From an uncultured Prevotellaceae bacterium (lineage in GTDB: Bacteria > Bacteroidota > Bacteroidia > Bacteroidales > Bacteroidaceae), in the NCBI GenBank assembly GCA_946540735.1, contig CAMNIN010000029.1:1-44397 (forward strand): DNA of 44,397 nucleotides, in the 5' to 3' direction. Shown in pieces: positions 25,900-33,850 of this stretch; within the stretch, counting starts at the first letter, position 1; the number at the start of each line of letters is the position of its first letter. The notes beneath the pieces were generated by a model, which made no database searches, was not told the DNA's origin, and saw only the letters and a program-made list of their open reading frames with translations. The position numbers and the translations under genes are program-made.

Positions 25900-28791
25900 A
25901 TGACAGACATCATACTCTCGAGTTTCATCAGCTTGTTCGCTCTTTTCGGCAAAGAGGAGCACGTGGATGAGCAGCGGGCAAAGAAAATGCTCGTGGATTA
26001 TCTGAGGCGGCATTTCGGTATCCGTAACACCGATCTTTATATCGACCTCTACAGCGATATGCGTATGGCGTATGAGATGACCGATGACCTCGATAGCGTC
26101 GAGACGGTCAACTATATCTGCTCCAACTTGCATGGCAAGATCCGCTCCAGTGAGGAGGCTTTGCTGCTGCTCAGGGTCATGGAATTTTGCGGATCTGACG
26201 GGACAAAGGCCAACACCATGTTCCGTGCGATGGCTGAGCTTTTCCATATTTCTCAAGAGCAATACGATGATTTCGCTGATTTCGTCGGCAACCGACCTTC
26301 AGAGCGTGTGAGGCTCCACGACTTCGAGGGCTTTGGCGGCACTGTCAAGACGTTGCTCGACCAGGATACCGGACTCCTTGTCTTCACCTACAATGGCAAG
26401 GACATCGTGACTCTCAACGATGTGCCTGTGCTCCCCGGTGTCTATCAGGTGTGGCAACAGAGCAGCGTGTTGAAAAACTCTAACGGCCAACCTGTCTATT
26501 ATTCCTCTGTCATCAGCTCGTACGACAAAAACCAACGGCAGGCGGAGAAAGTGGAATTTTGCGGGCGGGACATCAACTTCCGGTTCCCTGGCAGCGACAA
26601 TGGTATGCACGATCTGAGTTTCACGCTCAAGAACGGTGAACTCCTGGCGATCATGGGTGGTTCGGGAACTGGAAAGACCACGCTGCTTTCACTCCTCAAT
26701 GGGTCGATGAGTCCACAGGAGGGAAGCATCACGATTAATGGACACGATATCTCTGAACCCCAGGCTAAGAGCCTTATCGGTTTCGTGCCACAGGACGACC
26801 TGCTCATAGAGGAACTGACGGTCTACCAAAACCTCTGGTTTACGGCCAAACTATGCTTCGAGGGCTTGTCCGACCAGGAAATCAACAATAGGGTGGTCAA
26901 AACCCTGAAAGACCTGGGACTCTATTCTGCCAAGGACCTGAAAGTTGGGTCACCAATCAATAAATATATCTCAGGAGGACAGCGAAAACGGCTCAACATC
27001 GCCCTGGAACTGATCCGCGAGCCTGCCGTACTCTTCCTCGACGAGCCTACCTCCGGACTCTCCTCGGCTGATACAGAGAAAGTCATCCTCCTGCTGAAGG
27101 AGCAGACGCTCAAAGGCAAACTCATCGTGGTCAACATCCACCAGCCTTCAAGTGATGTCTATAAACTTTTCGACCGTCTGTGGCTGCTCGACAAAGGGGG
27201 ATATCCGGTCTTTGACGGTAATCCCATCGATGCCATCACTTACTTCAAGGAAGCTGCCAACTATGCCGATGCCGACACCAGTGCTTGTCCTACCTGCGGC
27301 AATGTGAATCCCGAAGTGGTGCTGAATATCATCGATGAGAAAGCGCTCAGCAATACAGGCGAGGTGTCTGACGAGCGAAAGATGACACCGCAGAACTGGC
27401 ATGAACTTTATCTGAAAAACAGGGAAGAAATGCCTGTGCCCGCTGTTTCCGATGTACCGACATCCGACCAGAAGAAACCTGGTGTCCTTAAACAGTTTGC
27501 CATCTTCCTCCACCGCAACATCAAGACCAAGATCACCAACGCACAGTATCTGACCATCACCTTGACCGTCGCGCCTCTGTTGGCAGTCATCTGCGCTCTG
27601 CTGACCCGCTTCTCTCCACCTGAAGGGTATACGGTGATGAACAACAAAAACATGGTGAGCTATTTCTTTATGGCGGTCATCGTGGCCACATTCACAGGAA
27701 TGAGTGGAAGCGCAGAGGAAATCATCAAGGATAGGGCTTTGCTCAAGCGGGAGCAGTTTCTTAACCTTTCCTACCATAGCTATATATGGTCGAAAATCGT
27801 CTATATGGCTGTAGTGTCACTCATTCAGACGTTCTTGTTCATTGTCGTGGGCAATACCATCATGGGCATCCATGACCTGTTCTTCTCTTGGTGGCTCATC
27901 TTGTTCGTCACGGCCTTGCTGGCCAATCTGACCGGACTCCTGCTCTCGCAGTGCCTCAGTTCGGTGGTGGCTATTTACATCTGCATCCCTCTGCTGCTCA
28001 TTCCTCAGATCTTGCTGTGCGGACTTGTCGTCAGCTTCACCGACTTGGCACCCAAAAGCACCACGGGTAACGTGCCGCTGATCGGCGACTTGATTCCCTC
28101 GAGGTGGTCGTATGAGGCCTTGGCGGTCACGTCGTTCACCGATAATGAGTATGAGAGGCAGTTCTTCGCCACCGACAAGGAGAAATACGAGACCCAGTAT
28201 TATAACATGGGGCTGCTCTACGAACTGCAATCCCAACTGGAGACGATGAAGAGTGAATCGGATGAGGGGAAGGAAGTGAGGCCAGAGCACCTGCAGGTGA
28301 TCAAGACCAATATGCCGACTCTCACGCTGTATTGCGGCATCGAACCCTATGAGGGTGACTGGTCGTATGGCTCACTGCATGATTATATGTCGAAGGCAGA
28401 GCGACTCTTGTCGAAACGGAGCAACCAGGTCACACTGCACGGCGATCAGCTTGTCGCCAACTTCATCCGCAAATACGGAAAAGAAGAACTGATGCAACTG
28501 AAGCGTGACCACCACAACCTGAATCTCGAAGATTGCGTGGTGGGTGCTGACCAACAGCGGATGCTGGATGTCGTAGGCGACTACATCGTTCCCCGGGCGG
28601 GATTGGTCTTCCTGACACCGCAGAGCAAGATAGGCAGGGCTCCTTTCTACAGCAGCGAGAAAATCATCGGCTCATGGCACATCAAGACGTTGTGGTTCAA
28701 CATGGCTGTACTGTTGCTCATGTGTGTCATCGTAACATCGATGCTGTTGACGGATTGCCCTGGCAAATATGTCAGAAAAACTCCTCGATAA
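25900..28791 (+). CDS. ABCG-like ABC transporter with N-terminal TerB-like domain
   Basis: One-piece ABC half-transporter (963 aa). Residues 1-130 are helical and resemble a TerB/DjlA-type domain (FALFGKEEHVDEQRAKKMLVD). A beta-rich stretch follows (about 140-215), of no family I can name. The ATPase domain is at about 215-440: Walker A GGSGTGKTT (253-261), signature SGGQRKRLN (about 358), Walker B LFLDEPTSG (about 378) and H-loop NIHQPSS (about 411), a White/ABCG pattern. A CPTCGNVNP knuckle lies near 463. An ABC-2 type membrane domain covers 545-710, a long extracytoplasmic region 730-930, and a final helix 935-955. It starts 14 bases after the phosphatase gene, so the two are co-expressed. 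The substrate is unknown. Confidence 0.9.
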   Translation: MTDIILSSFISLFALFGKEEHVDEQRAKKMLVDYLRRHFGIRNTDLYIDLYSDMRMAYEMTDDLDSVETVNYICSNLHGKIRSSEEALLLLRVMEFCGSDGTKANTMFRAMAELFHISQEQYDDFADFVGNRPSERVRLHDFEGFGGTVKTLLDQDTGLLVFTYNGKDIVTLNDVPVLPGVYQVWQQSSVLKNSNGQPVYYSSVISSYDKNQRQAEKVEFCGRDINFRFPGSDNGMHDLSFTLKNGELLAIMGGSGTGKTTLLSLLNGSMSPQEGSITINGHDISEPQAKSLIGFVPQDDLLIEELTVYQNLWFTAKLCFEGLSDQEINNRVVKTLKDLGLYSAKDLKVGSPINKYISGGQRKRLNIALELIREPAVLFLDEPTSGLSSADTEKVILLLKEQTLKGKLIVVNIHQPSSDVYKLFDRLWLLDKGGYPVFDGNPIDAITYFKEAANYADADTSACPTCGNVNPEVVLNIIDEKALSNTGEVSDERKMTPQNWHELYLKNREEMPVPAVSDVPTSDQKKPGVLKQFAIFLHRNIKTKITNAQYLTITLTVAPLLAVICALLTRFSPPEGYTVMNNKNMVSYFFMAVIVATFTGMSGSAEEIIKDRALLKREQFLNLSYHSYIWSKIVYMAVVSLIQTFLFIVVGNTIMGIHDLFFSWWLILFVTALLANLTGLLLSQCLSSVVAIYICIPLLLIPQILLCGLVVSFTDLAPKSTTGNVPLIGDLIPSRWSYEALAVTSFTDNEYERQFFATDKEKYETQYYNMGLLYELQSQLETMKSESDEGKEVRPEHLQVIKTNMPTLTLYCGIEPYEGDWSYGSLHDYMSKAERLLSKRSNQVTLHGDQLVANFIRKYGKEELMQLKRDHHNLNLEDCVVGADQQRMLDVVGDYIVPRAGLVFLTPQSKIGRAPFYSSEKIIGSWHIKTLWFNMAVLLLMCVIVTSMLLTDCPGKYVRKTPR

Positions 28792-28855
28792 TAAATATTG
28801 TTGAATTTTAACAAAAAAGAAATTGAGGAAAAGCGGTTTTCTTAAAACTTTTGTC

Positions 28856-28863
28856 TATTTTTG
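28856..28863 (+). promoter_or_regulatory. -7 promoter element of the lipoprotein gene
   Basis: TATTTTTG matches the -7 box in the AT-rich 167-base spacer after the ABC gene, about 95 bases before the ATG at 28959. A T-rich stretch about 20 bp upstream may act as -33. The lipoprotein can thus be transcribed separately from the two genes before it. Confidence 0.55.
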
Positions 28864-28958
28864 CAGAGAAAATGGTAAATCTATCTAAGTCTCACCTGCA
28901 GTCTATTAAGAATATATATCATTAAATCATCAAATTCATAAACAAAATCCAAAAAACA

Positions 28959-29756
28959 ATGAAGAAACTATCTATTTTAGCTATCGGTTTTGTGGCCATC
29001 GCTTTGGCTGCATGCGGAGGAAAGAAAGTCGATCAGGCAGAGAACACTGCCGCAGAGAAAAGTTTCGAGCAAGAGCAGATCGAGGCCAGCATCAAGGTGC
29101 ATGTCGACAGCATCGCAGCTGAGCTGGGCCAGCTCAAGCAGTTGCCTTTCATCCAGGAGGGTAGCACATTCTCTCTGACTAAGGAGGAGAAGCAAGTCAA
29201 GCCTGAGTATCTGCTTAGTCCTGCAGTGGCCGACGAAGCCACCACCTTGGCCGAGAAATACCGCGTGCTGAGTGCTCTCTCAGTCGACAAGAAACTTGCC
29301 GCTCTGTATGAAATGCCTACAGAAGACTATGACAAGGCTATCGCTAAATTGTCGGCCGACATCAATGATCCTTCATTCAAGGTGATCGAGAATGCTGGTG
29401 ACATCTTCGAGACTACTTCCGCGCTCTATGATGCCATGAACGAGAATGGACGGATCAACCACTTCTGGCAGCTCGCTTCATCTGCTCTGATTGAGCAGCT
29501 CTATGCCATCAACCAGAACTCTGATAAGTTCCTCAGCGTTTTTGACGACAAAGCTGCCTCCAACGTCAGCTACCGCATTGTCCTGATTCTCGATGCAGTG
29601 AAGCGTCTCAGCGAGTATGATCCCGATATCAAGCCCGTATCAGAGGCTCTCGCTTCTCTCGAGTCACTGAATGCCAGCACTGTCGACGAACTGAAGTCGC
29701 AGATGGCCGAGGCTAAGGACAAGATCGAAGCTGCCCGCAAGGCTTTGATTAAATAA
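28959..29756 (+). CDS. helical lipoprotein of unknown function
   Basis: Predicted lipoprotein (265 aa): signal peptide with lipobox LAAC (Cys19) followed by GGKKVDQ. The mature part is almost wholly alpha-helical and acidic or lysine-rich (FEQEQIEASIKVHVDSIAAELGQ with breaks, DELKSQMAEAKDKIEAARKALIK), suggesting a helical bundle or coiled coil. I recognise no family. It lies between the ABC transporter and the STAS gene and may be a partner of the transporter's large extracytoplasmic region or of the Cache sensor; this is inference. A strong hairpin follows the stop. Confidence 0.8.
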   Translation: MKKLSILAIGFVAIALAACGGKKVDQAENTAAEKSFEQEQIEASIKVHVDSIAAELGQLKQLPFIQEGSTFSLTKEEKQVKPEYLLSPAVADEATTLAEKYRVLSALSVDKKLAALYEMPTEDYDKAIAKLSADINDPSFKVIENAGDIFETTSALYDAMNENGRINHFWQLASSALIEQLYAINQNSDKFLSVFDDKAASNVSYRIVLILDAVKRLSEYDPDIKPVSEALASLESLNASTVDELKSQMAEAKDKIEAARKALIK

Positions 29757-29777
29757 ATACCAACTTTGATATAGCTT

Positions 29778-29808
29778 GACATGCCCTCCTGCTGGAGGGC
29801 ATGTCTTT
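29778..29808 (+). terminator. hairpin between the lipoprotein and STAS genes
   Basis: A perfect 12-bp stem (29778-29789 with 29794-29805) with a TGCT loop is followed by TTT. It lies 22 bases after the lipoprotein stop and 24 before the STAS ATG. It should stop or strongly reduce read-through, yet no separate promoter for the STAS gene is obvious. Confidence 0.75.
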
Positions 29809-29831
29809 CCGATATTTTTAATACAGGCACT

Positions 29832-30134
29832 ATGACTATTGACATTAAAGAACATCCAGGTGGACTGACTGCCGCTATCATCGGCCGACTTGATACTCCT
29901 TCTGCCGTCAAGGCTCAGCAGGATATCGTCCCGCTTCTGGAGAATGCCGACAAGGAGATCATCCTCGACTGCGAGCAGTTGCAATATATCAGCAGTTCAG
30001 GCCTTCGCTTGTTCCTTGCCATTCGCAAAGAGGTGGCTGCCAAAGGAGGAAAGGTGATTGTCGAGCACATCAGCGATGATATCAAGAAAGTGTTCATGAT
30101 GACGGGATTCATCCAATTGTTTGAAGTGCGCTGA
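29832..30134 (+). CDS. STAS domain anti-sigma factor antagonist
   Basis: Single-domain STAS protein (100 aa) of the SpoIIAA/RsbV type. Start ATG 29832 follows the hairpin; the frame's earlier start at 29781 would be inside the stem and is rejected. The fold is clear: TIDIKEHPGGLTAAIIGRLD, the KEIILDCEQLQYISSSGLRLF segment around the phosphorylation site (Ser54-56), and the last helix DDIKKVFMMTGF. In SpoIIAA the site reads D-S/T-S-G; here the Asp is Ser, leaving Ser55 or Ser56 as phosphoacceptor. It is the expected substrate of the kinase and phosphatase domains of the sensor protein encoded 4 kb upstream. Confidence 0.92.
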   Translation: MTIDIKEHPGGLTAAIIGRLDTPSAVKAQQDIVPLLENADKEIILDCEQLQYISSSGLRLFLAIRKEVAAKGGKVIVEHISDDIKKVFMMTGFIQLFEVR

Positions 30135-30204
30135 GAACCTGCTCGTGTGCGAGACATTATTGTAAGAGTTGAACGCTGGCTCTTTATTATCCATATACAT
30201 CTGT

Positions 30205-30230
30205 GAGCGACCCGACCAGGTCGCTCTTAT
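30205..30230 (+). terminator. intrinsic terminator after the STAS gene
   Basis: GAGCGACC (30205-30212) pairs perfectly with GGTCGCTC (30219-30226) around a 6-base loop, then TTATTGT. It lies 70 bases past the STAS stop and closes that transcript. Confidence 0.7.
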
Positions 30231-30366
30231 TGTGACCGTTCTTCCATTGTGACCTTTACCTCTTTTATATAGGACATCAATGGTTCAGGCCTGTTAACGA
30301 AACCAAACAAATACAAACAAATATAAATTCTTCGTTATTTATATACGTCTTTTATTCTTTTTTTGC

Positions 30367-30374
30367 TAATTTTG
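30367..30374 (+). promoter_or_regulatory. -7 element starting the leader of the sigma-like gene
   Basis: TAATTTTG fits TAnnTTTG in a very AT-rich segment. A transcript from here would begin near 30381 and run through two small frames to the hairpin at 30803. The stretch 30231-30366 otherwise shows only AT-rich sequence with A/C-rich 'AACAAATA' repeats. Confidence 0.5.
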
Positions 30375-30383
30375 TAGTTACTA

Positions 30384-30452
30384 ATGAAATTTGAGAGACG
30401 CATAATCATGCAGTTTTCTTTCAAGATTGGAAATGTTATAGAGAATCAGTAA
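30384..30452 (+). CDS. possible 22-residue leader peptide
   Basis: ATG 30384 opens a 22-codon frame (starts MKFERRIIMQF, ends with TAA at 30450-30452) directly at the predicted transcript start. There is no ribosome-binding site, and the transcript may be leaderless. It may be chance; reported because it lies in a leader before a terminator. Confidence 0.2.
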   Translation: MKFERRIIMQFSFKIGNVIENQ

Positions 30453-30476
30453 CTTACTTAAAATAGGTATTGGAAA

Positions 30477-30776
30477 ATGCGTATTAGCTATAGTTTATTG
30501 ATTAAGACAACTACGAAATCCACAGGTTTGGTAAGCGACCGGCCAGTGGATTCAAAATCTATTGACCTTGTCCTGAATACGAACCGGACTTTGTTATTGC
30601 CTCTCGCCAATGTGTTGGGAGAGAAATCTAACCTCAAAACTTATCCTCACACTGAAAAAGTAGCATCAAAAACTAATTCTTCATCTAAAATCAAAATTTC
30701 AACGTACGTAAACTCTAATTCGGAACTTTCAAACTCGTTGGATATTAGCAGGTTGAATCATCACCTCTCTCAATAG
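30477..30776 (+). CDS. unrecognised 99-residue basic, Ser/Asn-rich protein
   Basis: The frame is open for 99 codons in an AT-rich region (MRISYSLLIKTTTKSTG to LNHHLSQ). It is rich in Ser, Asn, Lys and Leu, has no signal peptide, no membrane span and no family I know. Codon use is much more AT-rich than the neighbours, so it may be foreign, very lowly expressed or not coding. In favour: it fits between a -7 box (30367) and a terminator (30803). Against: no ribosome-binding site and low-complexity composition. Confidence 0.35.
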   Translation: MRISYSLLIKTTTKSTGLVSDRPVDSKSIDLVLNTNRTLLLPLANVLGEKSNLKTYPHTEKVASKTNSSSKIKISTYVNSNSELSNSLDISRLNHHLSQ

Positions 30777-30802
30777 AAGACGACTAGACCATCTACAGAA
30801 GT

Positions 30803-30844
30803 TCCGGACATTCACAGCAACCAGTGATGTTCGGATTTTTTTTT
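30803..30844 (+). terminator. terminator-like hairpin before the sigma-like gene
   Basis: TCCGGACATTCAC (30803-30815) pairs with GTGATGTTCGGA (30824-30835) with one bulge and one G-U pair, followed by nine Ts (30836-30844). This is a classical intrinsic terminator shape, 36 bases before the ATG at 30881, with no clear promoter in between. It either ends the small transcript upstream or acts as an attenuator. Confidence 0.75.
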
Positions 30845-30880
30845 CATCACACCCCAACAACAACTTACTATAATAAAATC

Positions 30881-31858
30881 ATGGAGAAATCTCAGAAGAA
30901 AACGCCCAAGTTCGCCTCCTATGAAGAGGAGGCCAATTATATCTCAATGAGCTTGATGAACAGTGAGCACTACTGCTTCCAGTTCTTTTTCCAAAACGTT
31001 GATGGAGAGTACAGCTTCGCTCCCATCATGCACTTCGTTATCGACTGCATGCGCTACAGCTATGGCATTGAGGTCAGCGAGTCTGACTTCGCCACGGTGA
31101 TGTATGAGAAACTTTGGGACGAGGGGAAATGGACTCCCCTGAAGACCGTCAGCGGGAAGTACAGCTTCTTCACCTGGCTCTATACCGTGGCCTTCCACAC
31201 CATGGTCAACTACCTGGAGTCTTTGGGCTACATCAAGATCCGCCGCGAGCGCACCCCGCATAACACGGTCATCACGCTCAATCAGTTCTCGCCCGAGAGC
31301 TGCAAGTGCATCATCGACGATGTGATGCCTGCCGGCAAGACCCACGACTTGCTTGTCGATATCTATGTCGAGAAGAAGACCGACGTCCAGATCATGAACG
31401 ATCTTCATGTCGATACCGACGGGTACAAGAAAATCCGCAAGCAGGCGGAGATCAAGTTCAAGGACAAGGTGCTCCGCTCCAACAGTCCGTATGAGGACTA
31501 CGTGCTGACGGACAAGAACGGCCGCAAGGTCTGTGTCTCGACGGAAGATCAGAATGGTGCCTGTGAGCAGATCGCCGACTATACCAACGACAACCTGTTT
31601 GGTGATGTCTTTGGCGTCAACCTCAGCAATGCCGAGGTGGAACAGGTCAGAGAATCCTTTATCAAGGACTTTATTGAGCAGCGGGGGTGGAAGAAGGTCT
31701 ATAAGACCGTCTTCCTGGAGCGCCGCAACGGAACGTCGAGTGCCGAACTGGCTGACCGGTTGGGATGCCGCATCTCCGGTATCTACAATTATTACAGCCG
31801 TGCCAACGAGATGTTCTACGAGAGCTTCCGCGAATGGTACTGGCGCTACGCCTCCTAA
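30881..31858 (+). CDS. divergent sigma-70-like regulator with two HTH segments
   Basis: A 325-residue cytoplasmic protein; ATG 30881 is chosen because the upstream starts lie inside the terminator hairpin. Residues about 45-125 resemble sigma region 2 (ESDFATVMYEKLWDEGKW, FFTWLYTVAFHTMVNYLESLG). A first helix-turn-helix-like stretch is near 155-190 (YVEKKTDVQIMNDLHVD, then KKIRKQAEIKF). A second near 275-310 (RRNGTSSAELADRLGCRISG, IYNYYSRA) looks like sigma region 4.2. No standard sigma factor has this arrangement, so the sigma role is inferred from weak similarity. It follows the STAS gene and is a candidate output of that pathway. A perfect terminator follows. Confidence 0.6.
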   Translation: MEKSQKKTPKFASYEEEANYISMSLMNSEHYCFQFFFQNVDGEYSFAPIMHFVIDCMRYSYGIEVSESDFATVMYEKLWDEGKWTPLKTVSGKYSFFTWLYTVAFHTMVNYLESLGYIKIRRERTPHNTVITLNQFSPESCKCIIDDVMPAGKTHDLLVDIYVEKKTDVQIMNDLHVDTDGYKKIRKQAEIKFKDKVLRSNSPYEDYVLTDKNGRKVCVSTEDQNGACEQIADYTNDNLFGDVFGVNLSNAEVEQVRESFIKDFIEQRGWKKVYKTVFLERRNGTSSAELADRLGCRISGIYNYYSRANEMFYESFREWYWRYAS

Positions 31859-31864
31859 GCTAAG

Positions 31865-31902
31865 AAATTCAAGTTCCGTGACAGGAACTTGAATTTTTTT
31901 TT
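31865..31902 (+). terminator. intrinsic terminator after the sigma-like gene
   Basis: A perfect 13-bp stem (31865-31877 with 31884-31896), 6-base loop GTGACA and a T tract to 31902, 6 bases after the stop codon. Confidence 0.9.
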
Positions 31903-31933
31903 GCATTGTCCTTTTTTTGTAGTTTTTTTTGCC

Positions 31934-31941
31934 TAATTTTG
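31934..31941 (+). promoter_or_regulatory. -7 promoter element of the DUF6057 gene
   Basis: TAATTTTG, 42 bases before the TTG start at 31984. A TTTG at 31916-31919 is only 14 bp upstream, closer than usual, so the -33 box is uncertain. Confidence 0.55.
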
Positions 31942-31983
31942 CAAGCATCATCAATTGACGTGAATCATAAAATCTAAACAGTC

Positions 31984-33816
31984 TTGAAGAATATCCAAAA
32001 GTTGATACCGCCAGCGGTCATCGCCGCATCCATTTGCGCTGTGTTCGCATGCCTGATGGTCTATGAGAATGACTTCCTGTGGAAAGCTCAGGAATTGAAC
32101 CTCTTCCTCGATACTCCGATGTTTTTCCAGCAACAGATGGAGGTGGCTGGGGGAATGCTGGTTTGGATCGGTTGTTATCTCACGCAGTTCTTCTATTTCC
32201 CCTGGATGGGGGCTGCCCTCCTATGTGTGGGGTGGGGGATTCTGGTGGTGCTCACCAAGATGGCTTTCCGCATTCCCTGGCGATGGGGCGTGGTGCTGCT
32301 CATCCCCGTGGCTCTGCTCTTGATCACCGATGTTGATATGGGGTATTGGATCTATTACCTCAAATTGCGTGGTCACTTCTTTGTCGCCACCGTTGGCATG
32401 TTGGTGGCAGTGGCGATGGTGTGGCTTTTCCGGCTGTTGCCTTCTCGCTGGTTGTTGCGCCCGATGTTCATCGTCCTCACCGTGGTGGTGGGCTATCCTC
32501 TGATGGGCTTCTACGGACTTCTTGCAGCCTTCCTCATGGGACTGCTGGCTTGGCGGTTGACTGACCATTCTGTCAGTCAGAGAGTGGTCTGTACGGTAGT
32601 GGCTGCCGTCTTCATCCTCGCCGTTCCGCTGCTCTGCTATCGTTATGTATATTGCCAGACCAATCTGGTGAATATCTACTGGGCTGCCTTGCCGCTTTAT
32701 CGCCTGGTAGAGGGTTTCCCTGCTTATTACATCCCCTTTTATCTCTTGGTGGCTTTTTATGTGGTTCTGGCTTTCTGCTACCGACCTCATCAGCCTGCGG
32801 CAGACAGCAAGCGCCCCTGGATGTCGCTTGTGGTGCAGTTGGGCTTGCTGGCTTTGTTGGCTTGGGGGGTATGGCATTTCTGGTACAAGGATTACAATTT
32901 CCATAAGGAACTGGCCATGCAGCGTTGTTTGGAATCCTCCGACTGGGATGGGATCATCACAGAGGCCTCTGATTTGCAGGAGGAACCCACACGGTCTATT
33001 CTCATGATGAAAAACCTCGCTTTGTCACGGCTCGGACGGATCGGCGACGAGATGTATCATTTCCGCTCCGGTTCCAAAACCAGCAATACGGTATTGCCTG
33101 TCCGTATGACCCAGGTGGTGGGCAAAGCCATCTATTATCACTATGGACAGCCCAATTTCTGCTACAGGTGGTGCCTTGAGGATGCCGTGGAGGGCGGATG
33201 CCGTGTGGAGTATCTCAAATACCTCACCCGATGCTCGATTGTCAATGGTGAATACCAGGTGGCTCGCAAATACATCAACCTGATGAAACACACGAAGTTC
33301 TACCGGTCATGGGCGGAGGAGCAAGAGCGGTTCCTCGATCATCCTCAGGAGATCCGCAATGACAAGGATTATGGCTTCGTGCTCCACATGATGGGGCATG
33401 GTGATGTGCTCAACAGCGACAACAACCTCGTGGAGTCATTCCTCATGCGGCAGTTGGTGATGATCGACAGCGATGACCCCATACTTCAGGAACAGACCTT
33501 GATCGCAGCGCTCTGGATGAAAGACATCCAGATGTTCTGGCCCAAATTCTTCCAATACGTCAATCTTCATCCTGGGCAGCACGTACCCACCCACTATCAG
33601 GAGGCTGCTTATCTCTATGGACATTTGGAGAATGGCGTCGACATCAGCCACATGCCGTTTGACGAGGTGGTGAAGCGCACCTACGACAATTTTATGGCCC
33701 GTGCCCAGCAGAATGCCGGAATGAGCGAGGAAATCCTCGGCGACCTCATGCGGCCGGAGTTCGGCCATACTTTCTATTTCGAGTATTTCCTCAACCGTGA
33801 TCAACAAATGTATTGA
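31984..33816 (+). CDS. DUF6057 family membrane protein
   Basis: Large protein (610 aa) with an N-terminal half of about ten membrane helices (first AVIAASICAVFACLMVY, then WMGAALLCVGWGILVVL and others up to about residue 310) and a soluble C-terminal half of about 300 residues that looks like helical repeats (LESSDWDGIITEASDL, YQVARKYINLMKHTKFYRSW). I recognise it as the Bacteroidales-restricted DUF6057 family, of unknown role. The start is TTG (no in-frame ATG before the first helix). It overlaps the open frame of the next gene, whose true start is 35 bases downstream, so the two form an operon. Confidence 0.8.
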   Translation: MKNIQKLIPPAVIAASICAVFACLMVYENDFLWKAQELNLFLDTPMFFQQQMEVAGGMLVWIGCYLTQFFYFPWMGAALLCVGWGILVVLTKMAFRIPWRWGVVLLIPVALLLITDVDMGYWIYYLKLRGHFFVATVGMLVAVAMVWLFRLLPSRWLLRPMFIVLTVVVGYPLMGFYGLLAAFLMGLLAWRLTDHSVSQRVVCTVVAAVFILAVPLLCYRYVYCQTNLVNIYWAALPLYRLVEGFPAYYIPFYLLVAFYVVLAFCYRPHQPAADSKRPWMSLVVQLGLLALLAWGVWHFWYKDYNFHKELAMQRCLESSDWDGIITEASDLQEEPTRSILMMKNLALSRLGRIGDEMYHFRSGSKTSNTVLPVRMTQVVGKAIYYHYGQPNFCYRWCLEDAVEGGCRVEYLKYLTRCSIVNGEYQVARKYINLMKHTKFYRSWAEEQERFLDHPQEIRNDKDYGFVLHMMGHGDVLNSDNNLVESFLMRQLVMIDSDDPILQEQTLIAALWMKDIQMFWPKFFQYVNLHPGQHVPTHYQEAAYLYGHLENGVDISHMPFDEVVKRTYDNFMARAQQNAGMSEEILGDLMRPEFGHTFYFEYFLNRDQQMY

Positions 33817-33850
33817 ATTTCGCCACACAACGGCGTCACATATCCATCTT

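Noticed and set aside
30824..30880. Upstream start for the sigma-like protein
   Set aside because: It begins within a terminator hairpin and its T tract; the added residues are Phe/Thr-rich and not conserved-looking.
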